Shown piece after piece: positions 1 through 9,680 of a DNA stretch of 64,000 bases. Source of the stretch: Achromobacter xylosoxidans (lineage in GTDB: Bacteria; Pseudomonadota; Gammaproteobacteria; Burkholderiales; Burkholderiaceae_B). Each line of letters opens with the position of its first letter. Within the stretch, counting starts at the first letter, position 1. The DNA lies in the NCBI RefSeq assembly GCF_001457475.1, contig NZ_LN831029.1, forward strand, positions 1,674,001 through 1,738,000, given 5' to 3'. The position numbers and the translations under genes were made by a program. Under the pieces are notes generated by a model. The model was not told where the DNA came from, ran no database searches, and was given only the letters and a program-made list of their open reading frames with translations.

Positions 1-162
1 CGCGAGGGCCTGGCCGACGTGCCCGAGGGCATGTCGGTGATGCAGACGCTGGCGGGCGAGGTCGTGGACGTGGTCAAGAACGACACGGTGGGGGTGTTTC
101 ACTTCGCCACCATCACGGTCGGTGACGACATGCCGCAGCCGACCCGCGCGCGCTGTCCCTGA
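1..162 (+). CDS. C-terminal fragment of an unidentified protein
   Basis: The first reading frame is open from base 1 to a TGA at 160-162 and encodes the last 53 residues of a protein whose start lies outside the window. The piece is acidic and valine-rich (EGMSVMQTLAGEVVDVVKND, then VGVFHFATITVGDD) with a short proline/arginine tail ending in Cys-Pro. I do not recognise the family from this fragment. It converges with the minus-strand DUF2214 gene, whose stop lies 37 bases away. Confidence 0.55.
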   Translation, partial: REGLADVPEGMSVMQTLAGEVVDVVKNDTVGVFHFATITVGDDMPQPTRARCP

Positions 163-199
163 GGCGCGCGGACCGTGTGCCTCGCTGGTGGTGCGCGCC

Positions 200-652
200 T
201 TACGCGCCGATGCCGCGCGCCATCAACACGGCGAACAGCGGCAGGAAGATGAACAGGTGCGATTCGATCATCACCCAGCGGCGGGCGCGCTTGATCTGCG
301 CGGCGTCGGGCACGAAGGCGGGCTGCTGGCGCGCCTGTTTGGCCCAGCGCAGGAAGGCCAGTGTGGGCGGGATCGAACAGAGGCCGATGATGACGAACAG
401 CGTGATCTTGGCGTGGAACCAGGGGTTGCCCATGTAGAAGGCGGCGCCCTTGATGCCCAGCATCAGGCGCAGCACGCCGGTGGCCAGCACCAGGATCGCG
501 CTGAGCAGGTACAGCCGGTCGTAGATCACCAGGCGCTTGAGCGTGGCTGGCGTCAGGTCGGGGCGCAGCAGCACCGCTTCGGCGGTCAGCACCACCACCA
601 GCACGAAGATGGCCAGGAAATGAAACCAGGCCAGGAAGGCGTCGAGCAGCAT
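200..652 (-). CDS. DUF2214 family inner-membrane protein
   Basis: A 150-residue protein with about four hydrophobic segments (roughly residues 5-27, 45-65, 80-102 and 128-147) joined by short basic loops, so a small integral inner-membrane protein. Its size, topology and the membrane-edge histidines (in WFHFLA, WFHAKI and ESHLFI) match the DUF2214 family, for which I know no established biochemical function. The ATG at 652 has a weak GGAG about 12 bases upstream. The gene is followed by the convergent end of the preceding plus-strand gene and stands alone upstream of maeB's terminator. Family assignment is by pattern recognition. Confidence 0.72.
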   Translation of the reverse strand: MLLDAFLAWFHFLAIFVLVVVLTAEAVLLRPDLTPATLKRLVIYDRLYLLSAILVLATGVLRLMLGIKGAAFYMGNPWFHAKITLFVIIGLCSIPPTLAFLRWAKQARQQPAFVPDAAQIKRARRWVMIESHLFIFLPLFAVLMARGIGA

Positions 653-748
653 AGGGTCGGGCTCCGGTAGGGAAGGGGCGAGGGGAGTCTCTGCTCCGTT
701 TTTACCATTGGCCCGTCGCCGCGCACTATCGTGGCATCAAGCAGGACA

Positions 749-777
749 GAAAAAAAGGACGCCCCGCGGGGCGTCCC
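749..777 (-). terminator. Rho-independent terminator of maeB
   Basis: A perfect 20-base palindrome at 757-776 (GGACGCCCCG and its complement) is followed, reading the minus strand, by a run of seven T (A-run at 750-756). It begins 26 bases after the maeB stop codon. Confidence 0.85.
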
Positions 778-802
778 TTGCGTGCCGATCAGCGCAATGC
801 GA

Positions 803-3100
<2,298 letters not shown>

Positions 3101-3292
3101 GGGATACAGCCTTTTCGGCGCTAACTGTAGGTAAAAAGCGGAAAGCAAAAAGCGGGCTCGCGGCCCGCCGTATTCTTTGGGAAATGCTTAGGGAACACCC
3201 GTATTTCAACAGAAAGCGGCGCGAATTGGTTGCTGCACCGCAGCGATCGTCCGATTTTGATCAAGGCGGCGCGCTTCGTGATGACGCCGGTG

Positions 3293-3331
3293 AAAAAGGA
3301 GAAAAGCCCCGGTTCGGGGCTTTTCTCCTTT
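3293..3331 (-). terminator. Terminator after the pyruvate dehydrogenase E1 gene
   Basis: Two perfectly complementary 17-base arms (3295-3311 and 3315-3331) enclose a 3-base loop. On the minus strand the stem runs into a short T tract. It starts 13 bases after the stop of the minus-strand E1 gene and separates it from maeB. Confidence 0.85.
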
Positions 3332-3343
3332 GCTTTCAGGGTG

Positions 3344-6031
3344 TTATTGCGCCCAGGGCGGCGTGGCGCGATCGGCCGCGCCCAGTTTGAGGCGCAATGC
3401 GTTGGCTTGCTCCTGTCGGCCCAGGCTGTCCAGCGCATGCAGCACGATCCAGTCGGCGCTGACTTCGAAGAAGTCACGCAGGCGGGCGCGGGTGTCGCTG
3501 CGGCCGAAGCCGTCGGTGCCCAGCGTGCGGTAGGGCGCGGGCACCCAGGCGCGGATCTGCTCGGGCACGGCGCGCACGTAGTCGGTCGCGGCCACCACCG
3601 GCGCGTCGCTGCCGCCCAGGCAGGCGCGCACCCAGTCCGCGTCCGGCGCGGCAGGCAGGCCGAGCGCGCGGGCGCGTTCGGCCTCGCGGCCGTCGCGCGC
3701 CAGTTCGGAGAAGCTGGTCACGCTCCAGACCTCGGCATCCACGCCGTATTCCGCATGCAGGCGCTCGGCGGCCATTTCCGCTTCGCGCAGCATGGGGCCG
3801 GCGCCCAGCAGGCGCACGGCCGCCTGCTGGCGGGCCGGGCGCAGGCGGTACATGCCGCGCAGAATGCCCTCGGCCGCCGCGCCGTCCCGCGGCAGGTCGG
3901 GCTGCGCCAGGTTTTCGTTGGTGACGGTCAGGTAGAAGAATTCGTCGCGCTGTTCGTCCAGCATGCGGCGCATGCCGTATTCGACGATCACCGCGACTTC
4001 ATAGGCGTAGGCCGGATCGTAGGCGCGGCAGTTGGGCACGGCCGCGGCCATGATGTGGCTGGAGCCGTCCTGGTGCTGCAAGCCTTCGCCGCCCAGCGTG
4101 GTGCGGCCGGAGGTGGCGCCGATGAGGAAGCCGCGCGTGCGCTGGTCGGCCGCGGCCCAGATCAGGTCGCCGATGCGCTGGAAACCGAACATCGAGTAAT
4201 AGATATAGAAAGGCAGCATCGGCAGGCCGTTGACCGAGTAGCTGGTGCCGGCCGCCGTCCACGACGAGATCGCGCCCGCCTCGGTGATGCCTTCTTCCAG
4301 GATCTGGCCGTCGCGCGCCTCGCGGTAGTACAGCACCGAGCCGATGTCCTCGGGTTCGTACAGCTGGCCTTGCGCCGAATAGATGCCGATCTGGCGGAAC
4401 AGGTTGGCCATGCCGAAGGTGCGCGCTTCGTCGGCCACGATGGGCACGATGCGCGGGCCGACCTGCGGGTCCTTCAACAGCGCCGTCAGCATGCGCACGA
4501 TGGCCATGGTGGACGACATTTCCTTGCCGTCGGCGTTGAGCGCGAAGCGGGCCCACTGCTCGGCCGCGGGCGGCGACAGGCGCGGCGCCTGCGTCCGGCG
4601 GCGCGGAATGTGGCCGCCCAGCGCGGCGCGGCGCGCCTGCAGGTGGCGCAGCTCGGCGCTGTCTTCGGCGGGACGGTAGAACTTGAGCGCCAGGCAGTCG
4701 GCGTCGGAGATCGGCAGGGCGAAGCGGTCGCGGAACGCCAGCAGCGCCTCGTCGTCCAGCTTCTTCTGCTGGTGGGTGGTCATCTTGCCCTGGCCGGCCG
4801 CGCCCATGCCGAAGCCCTTTTTGGTCTGCGCCAGGATCACGGTGGGCTGGCCGCGGTGATGCGCGGCGCGGTGATACGCGGCGTGGATCTTGACCATGTC
4901 GTGGCCGCCGCGATGCAACCGGTCGATGGCTTCGTCGGTCCAGTCGGCCACCAGCGCCGCCAGTTCGGGATTCTGGTTGAAGAAGTGGGCGCGGTTGAAG
5001 GCGCCGTCGTTGGCGGCGAAGGTCTGGAACTGGCCGTCCACCGTGTTGGCGAAGGCGCGCGCCAGGGCGCCGTTGCCGTCCCGGCGCAGCAGGGCGTCCC
5101 AGTCGCTGCCCCAGACCAGCTTGATGACGTTCCAGCCGGCGCCGGCGTACAGGGTTTCGAGTTCGTCGATGATGCGGCCGTTGCCGCGCACCGGGCCGTC
5201 CAGGCGCTGCAGGTTGCAGTTGACCACGAACACCAGGTTGTCGAGCTTTTCGCGCGCGGCCAGGGTCAGCGCGGCGATGGATTCGGGCTCGTCCATCTCG
5301 CCGTCGCCGAAGATGCCCCAGACCTTGCGGTCGCCCCCCGGCACCAGCGAACGGTGTTCCAGGTAGCGCATGAAGCGCGCCTGGTAGATGGCGTTGATGG
5401 GGCCGATGCCCATCGAGCCGGTCGGGAACTGCCAGAAGTCCGGCATCAACCACGGGTGCGGGTACGACGACAGCCCGCGCAGGCCGCGCGAGGTGGCGGT
5501 GATTTCCTGGCGGAAGTGGGCCAGGTCGTCCTCGCTGAGGAATCCTTCGAGGTAGGCTCGGGCGTAGACGCCGGGCGCCGAGTGCGGTTGCATGTAGACC
5601 AGGTCGCCCGGACCGTCGGCGCCGGCGGCGCGGAAGAAGTGGTTGAAGCCGACCTCGAACAGGTCGGCGGCCGAGGCGTAGCTGGCGATGTGGCCACCCA
5701 GCTCGCCATGGGCCTGGTTGGCGCGCACCACCATGGCCAGCGCGTTCCAGCGGTTGATGCGGGCGATGCGTTCCTCGACCGCCAGGTTGCCGGGAAAGGG
5801 CGGTTCCTGGTCGGCGGGAATGGTGTTCAGGTAGGCGGTGCGCGTCTGGCTGTTGGCGCGCAGTCCCAGCGTGGCGGCATGCCCCAGCAGGTTATCCAGC
5901 ACATAGCCGGCCCGCTCGGCGCCCGAGGCCTCGACCAGGGACTGCAGACCGTCGCGCCACTCGGCGGTTTCGGCCGGATCGGCGTCATGCCGGGGGTCTG
6001 GTCCGGCGGAGGAATGGCTGGCGTCGCACAT
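3344..6031 (-). CDS. Homodimeric pyruvate-dehydrogenase-type E1 (AceE/MdeB-like), stand-alone
   Basis: An 895-residue thiamine-diphosphate enzyme of the homodimeric E1 (AceE) family, which decarboxylates pyruvate or a related 2-oxoacid and reductively acylates a lipoyl E2. Visible are the substrate-side region SYPHPWLMPDFWQFPTGSMG, the ThDP motif GDGEMDEPES running to VVNCNLQRLDGPVRGN, and the C-terminal transketolase-like part. Length is typical (about 890). Two upstream ATGs are in frame (6058 and 6121), but 6031 has AAGGAGA ten bases ahead. No E2 or E3 gene adjoins it. The window's odhB and lpd belong to another complex, so this is probably an accessory paralogue like Pseudomonas MdeB rather than the main aceE. 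Substrate is therefore uncertain. Confidence 0.85.
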   Translation of the reverse strand: MCDASHSSAGPDPRHDADPAETAEWRDGLQSLVEASGAERAGYVLDNLLGHAATLGLRANSQTRTAYLNTIPADQEPPFPGNLAVEERIARINRWNALAMVVRANQAHGELGGHIASYASAADLFEVGFNHFFRAAGADGPGDLVYMQPHSAPGVYARAYLEGFLSEDDLAHFRQEITATSRGLRGLSSYPHPWLMPDFWQFPTGSMGIGPINAIYQARFMRYLEHRSLVPGGDRKVWGIFGDGEMDEPESIAALTLAAREKLDNLVFVVNCNLQRLDGPVRGNGRIIDELETLYAGAGWNVIKLVWGSDWDALLRRDGNGALARAFANTVDGQFQTFAANDGAFNRAHFFNQNPELAALVADWTDEAIDRLHRGGHDMVKIHAAYHRAAHHRGQPTVILAQTKKGFGMGAAGQGKMTTHQQKKLDDEALLAFRDRFALPISDADCLALKFYRPAEDSAELRHLQARRAALGGHIPRRRTQAPRLSPPAAEQWARFALNADGKEMSSTMAIVRMLTALLKDPQVGPRIVPIVADEARTFGMANLFRQIGIYSAQGQLYEPEDIGSVLYYREARDGQILEEGITEAGAISSWTAAGTSYSVNGLPMLPFYIYYSMFGFQRIGDLIWAAADQRTRGFLIGATSGRTTLGGEGLQHQDGSSHIMAAAVPNCRAYDPAYAYEVAVIVEYGMRRMLDEQRDEFFYLTVTNENLAQPDLPRDGAAAEGILRGMYRLRPARQQAAVRLLGAGPMLREAEMAAERLHAEYGVDAEVWSVTSFSELARDGREAERARALGLPAAPDADWVRACLGGSDAPVVAATDYVRAVPEQIRAWVPAPYRTLGTDGFGRSDTRARLRDFFEVSADWIVLHALDSLGRQEQANALRLKLGAADRATPPWAQ

Positions 6032-6142
6032 GATGGTTTTGTCTCCTTGTAGCGCCATGCTAGTCCTGTCCACGGGGCATGGGTGATCAAAATGCCGCCG
6101 TGAAAAGCAGGTTTTCAGCATAATCGTTTGCCAGGCTGGGGA

Positions 6143-6190
6143 TGGGCGGCAGGATCTGCCGCCCAGGGCCGCTTACCGGTGGTGACCACC
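6143..6190. promoter_or_regulatory. Two inverted repeats in the divergent E1/OPT intergenic region
   Basis: The 296-base gap between the divergent E1 and OPT transporter genes holds a 9-bp inverted repeat (TGGGCGGCA, 5-base spacer, complement; 6143-6165) and a compact palindrome GGTGGTGACCACC (6178-6190). The second contains half-sites TGGT/ACCA like those of GntR-family operators, but with only one central base instead of the usual three. Either could be an operator. The function is inference. Confidence 0.35.
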
Positions 6191-6327
6191 TGCTGGACGC
6201 CAAGGCGCTAGAATTCGCCCTTCATAAAAAACAAACCGGCAACCAGACAGGGCGGCAACGCCCTGATAGCCGGGGCCGTCCCGCCCCACAGGCGGGATCG
6301 CGTCCCGGCCAGTAAAGGGAGACTTCA

Positions 6328-8385
6328 ATGACTCAACCCACCAGCGTCCCGGCAGAGGTCACGCTACCGGAACTGACGTTCCGCGGCGTGCTGCTGGGCG
6401 CAGTGATCACCATCATCTTTACCGCCTCCAACGTGTTCCTGGGGCTCAAGGTCGGCCTGACCTTCTCGTCGGCGATCCCGGCGGCGGTGATTTCCATGTC
6501 GGTGTTGCGCCTGTTCAAGGACGCCAACATCCTCGAGAACAACATGGTGCAGACGCAGGCCTCGGCGGCCGGCACGCTGTCTGCCATCATCTTCATCCTG
6601 CCCGCCCTGGTCATGATGGGCCACTGGCAGGGCTTTCCGTTCTGGCAGACCCTGGGCATCTGCGCCGCTGGCGGCATGCTGGGCGTGATGTTCACGATTC
6701 CGCTGCGCCACGTGATGGTGGTGCAGAGCGACCTGCCGTACCCGGAAGGCGTGGCGGCGGCGGAGATCCTGCGGGTCGGCAGCGCCGAGCGCGCCCAGGA
6801 CGTGGCAGCGGATGCCGGGCGGGCGCCGGCCGGGCCGGCCGCCACCGGCATGGGCGACATCGTCAGCGGCGGCGTGGTGGCGGCAGCGGTCAGCTTCGCG
6901 GCCAGCGGCCTGCGGGTGCTGGGCGACGGCGTCAGCGGCTGGTTCGCGCTGGGTGGCGCGGTGTTCCGGCTGCCGATGGGGTTTTCGCTGGCGCTGCTGG
7001 GCGCCGGCTACCTGATCGGCATCGTGGCCGGCCTGGCCATGCTGACCGGCCTGGTGATTTCGTGGGGCATCGCGGTGCCGATCCTGACCTCGATGGCCGA
7101 GATCCCCGCGGACATGTCGCTGGCGAAGTTCGCCACCGGATTGTGGTCGTCGCAGGTGCGCTTCATCGGCGCCGGCGTGATCGGCGTGGGCGCCATCTGG
7201 ACGCTGGCGACGCTGTTCATGCCGATGGCGCGTGGCGTCAAGGCCTCCTTCTCGGCGTTGACCCGCGCGGGCGCGGCGCGCGCCGGCAAGGCGCCGCGCA
7301 CCGAGCGCGACCTGTCCGCGGGCTGGATCTCGGTCGTCACGCTGGTGCTGGTGGCGGTGCTGGTGATCACGTTCCAGGTGTTCCTGGCGGACGCGCCGCT
7401 GTCGGCCGCGGCGGTCTGGAAGCTGGTGGCCTACGCGGTGTTGTTCGCCTTCGTATTCGGCTTCCTGGTGGCGGCGGCCTGCGGCTACATGGCCGGCCTG
7501 GTGGGCACCTCGACCAGCCCGATCTCGGGCGTGGGCATCGTTGCCATCGTGCTGGTGTCGCTGTTGCTGCTGGTCCTGGGCGGTGAACTGCTGGCGGTGC
7601 AGAATGGCGTGCAGATGACCATCGCGCTGGCGATCTTCAGCACGTCGGCGGTGGTGGCGGTGGCCTCGATCTCCAATGACAATCTGCAGGACCTGAAGAC
7701 CGGCTGGCTGGTGGGCGCGACCCCGTGGCGCCAGCAAGTGGCGCTATTGATCGGTTGCGTCCTTGGCGCGGCGGTGATCTCGCCGGTGCTGGACCTGCTG
7801 TACAACGCCTACGGCTTCGCCGATGCGATGCCGCGCGAAGGCATGGACCCGTCCCAGGCGCTGTCGGCGCCGCAGGCCACGCTGATGCTGGCGATCGCGC
7901 GTGGCATCTTCACGCACCAGCTGAACTGGACCATGATCCTGATCGGCATGGCGGTGGGCGTCGGCCTGATCGTGGTGGACGAGATCCTCAAGCGCACCTG
8001 CAAGGTGGCCCGCATCCCGGTGCTGGCGGTGGGCATCGGCATCTACCTGCCGCCGACCGTGGCGGCGCCGATCGTGGTGGGCGCGCTGCTGGCCTGGCTG
8101 CTGGAGCGCGCGCTGCGCCGCCGCGCCGCGGCCGCCGGCAAGGACTATGTATCGTTCGCCGACGCCGCCAACCGGCGCGGCGTGCTGATCGCCTCGGGCC
8201 TGATCGTGGGCGAGAGCCTGGTGGGGGTGGTGATGGCGGCGATCATCGGCGCCTCCGGCACCGACGCGCCGCTGGCGATCGCGGGCGAGGAATTCGCGCG
8301 CACCGCCTCGTTCCTGGGATTGGCGGTGTTCGCGCTGGTGGCGGTGCTGTTCTGGCGCCGGGTGATGCGCCTGGCGCAGCCATAG
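6328..8385 (+). CDS. OPT family oligopeptide transporter
   Basis: A 685-residue polytopic inner-membrane protein with roughly 14-16 hydrophobic segments, matching the prokaryotic OPT family, whose members import oligopeptides or, in some lineages, metal chelates. Diagnostic stretches are the N-terminal TASNVFLGLKVGLTFSSAIPA, the NNMVQTQASAAGTLSA segment, DLPYPEGVAAAEIL, and SNDNLQDLKTGWLVGATP in the second half. AAAGGGAG precedes the ATG by 7 bases. It is a single-gene unit with its own terminator and lies divergently from the E1 gene, with possible shared control. The substrate cannot be read from sequence. Confidence 0.9.
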   Translation: MTQPTSVPAEVTLPELTFRGVLLGAVITIIFTASNVFLGLKVGLTFSSAIPAAVISMSVLRLFKDANILENNMVQTQASAAGTLSAIIFILPALVMMGHWQGFPFWQTLGICAAGGMLGVMFTIPLRHVMVVQSDLPYPEGVAAAEILRVGSAERAQDVAADAGRAPAGPAATGMGDIVSGGVVAAAVSFAASGLRVLGDGVSGWFALGGAVFRLPMGFSLALLGAGYLIGIVAGLAMLTGLVISWGIAVPILTSMAEIPADMSLAKFATGLWSSQVRFIGAGVIGVGAIWTLATLFMPMARGVKASFSALTRAGAARAGKAPRTERDLSAGWISVVTLVLVAVLVITFQVFLADAPLSAAAVWKLVAYAVLFAFVFGFLVAAACGYMAGLVGTSTSPISGVGIVAIVLVSLLLLVLGGELLAVQNGVQMTIALAIFSTSAVVAVASISNDNLQDLKTGWLVGATPWRQQVALLIGCVLGAAVISPVLDLLYNAYGFADAMPREGMDPSQALSAPQATLMLAIARGIFTHQLNWTMILIGMAVGVGLIVVDEILKRTCKVARIPVLAVGIGIYLPPTVAAPIVVGALLAWLLERALRRRAAAAGKDYVSFADAANRRGVLIASGLIVGESLVGVVMAAIIGASGTDAPLAIAGEEFARTASFLGLAVFALVAVLFWRRVMRLAQP

Positions 8386-8412
8386 GCCAGGCGCCGCGCC
8401 AGGCAAGGACAG

Positions 8413-8445
8413 AAAGGGCATGACGCGCGCGTCATGCCCTTTTTT
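8413..8445. terminator. Bidirectional terminator between the OPT and M20 genes
   Basis: A perfect 30-base palindrome (8413-8442) begins with AAA and ends in TTT followed by more T. It sits between convergent genes and overlaps the last base of the minus-strand gene's stop codon, so it can serve both transcripts. Confidence 0.85.
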
Positions 8446-9677
8446 CATGCCGGCTGGAGCAGGTCGGCCAGCGTGCGGGCGATGACCTTGGTGGCGCGGC
8501 GCAGGTCTTCCAGCACCACGCGTTCGTCGTTGCGCTTGGCGTGCGACTCCAGCACGGTGCGCGGCCCGGCGCCGTAGATCACGCCGGGAATGCCGGCTTC
8601 GGCATACAGGCGCACGTCGGTATAGAGCGGCGTGCCCATGGCGGGGATCGATTCGCCGAACAGCTCCTGGCCGTGCCTGCGGATGGCGTCGACCAGCGGC
8701 TGGTTGCCGGGCAGCGGCCGCATGGCGTTGGCCAGCAGCAGGCGCTTGATCTCGACGCGGATGCCGGGCGTGGCGGCCGCGGCCTCTCCGATGATGCGGC
8801 GGATGTCGGCCTCCACCTCGGCCGCGTTCTCCTCCGGAATCATGCGGCGGTCGAGCTTGAACACGACCTTGCCGGGCACCACGTTGGTGTTGGTGCCGCC
8901 CTCGATGCGGCCGATGTTCAGGTAGGGATGGCTGATGCCTTCGACCCGCGAAGTGATCTCGCGGTAGCGCGCGTTCTGCGCGTAGAGCGCGTTCATGATG
9001 GCCACCGCGCCTTGCAGCGCGTCCACGCCGGTGGCGGGGATGGCGGCGTGCGCCATCTTGCCGTGCACCGTCACTTCCATCTGCAGGCAGCCGTTGTGCG
9101 CCGTCACGACCTCATAGCTGAAGCCGGCCGCGATCAGCAGGTCGGGTTTCGTCAGGCCCTGGCGCAGCAGCCAGCCGGGACCGAGCAGGCCGCCGAATTC
9201 CTCGTCGTAGGTGAAGTGCAGTTCAACCGCGCCCTGGCTCGGACGGGCCACGGCTTCCAGCGCCCGCAGCGCGAAGGTGAAGCTGGCGAAGTCGCTCTTG
9301 CTGACCGCGGCGGCGCGGCCGTAGAGGCAGCCGTCCTCGATCTGGGCGCCGTACGGATCGTGCTCCCAGCCGTCGCCGGGCGGCACCACGTCGCCGTGGG
9401 CGTTGAGCGCGACGCGGCGGCCGCCGGCGCCATATTCGCGCCGTACGATCAGGTTGGTGATGGACTCCATGCCGTAGGCGCGCACTTCATCGGCCGGCAC
9501 GGGATGGGACTCGGCCGCCAGGCCGAAGCCCTGCAGCAGTTCGGCGGTGCGGACGGCGTGCGGGGCGTTGTTGCCCGGCGGCGTGTCGGTCGGCACGCGC
9601 ACCAGTTCCTGCAGGAAGCGCACTTCTTCGTCGAAGTGGGCGTCCACCCAGGCGTCGAGTCGGGCGTAATCGGTCAT
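8445..9677 (-). CDS. M20 family metallohydrolase (ArgE/DapE-like)
   Basis: A 410-residue cytosolic amidohydrolase of the M20 (ArgE/DapE/ACY1) family. Visible are the first metal motif NAHGDVVPPGDGW, the catalytic glutamates in TYDEEFGG, the dimerisation region from GKMAHAAIPATG, and a late histidine in ESHAKRNDE. The usual bridging-metal Asp motif (GRGAxDxKG) reads YGRAAAVSKSD here, so Val occupies the Asp position. It is the last gene of the puuE operon, starting 3 bases after the stop of the allantoate amidohydrolase fusion. A role in the ureide pathway, for example on a carbamoyl or ureido intermediate, is plausible from context only. Confidence 0.8.
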   Translation of the reverse strand: MTDYARLDAWVDAHFDEEVRFLQELVRVPTDTPPGNNAPHAVRTAELLQGFGLAAESHPVPADEVRAYGMESITNLIVRREYGAGGRRVALNAHGDVVPPGDGWEHDPYGAQIEDGCLYGRAAAVSKSDFASFTFALRALEAVARPSQGAVELHFTYDEEFGGLLGPGWLLRQGLTKPDLLIAAGFSYEVVTAHNGCLQMEVTVHGKMAHAAIPATGVDALQGAVAIMNALYAQNARYREITSRVEGISHPYLNIGRIEGGTNTNVVPGKVVFKLDRRMIPEENAAEVEADIRRIIGEAAAATPGIRVEIKRLLLANAMRPLPGNQPLVDAIRRHGQELFGESIPAMGTPLYTDVRLYAEAGIPGVIYGAGPRTVLESHAKRNDERVVLEDLRRATKVIARTLADLLQPA

Positions 9678-9680
9678 GGT

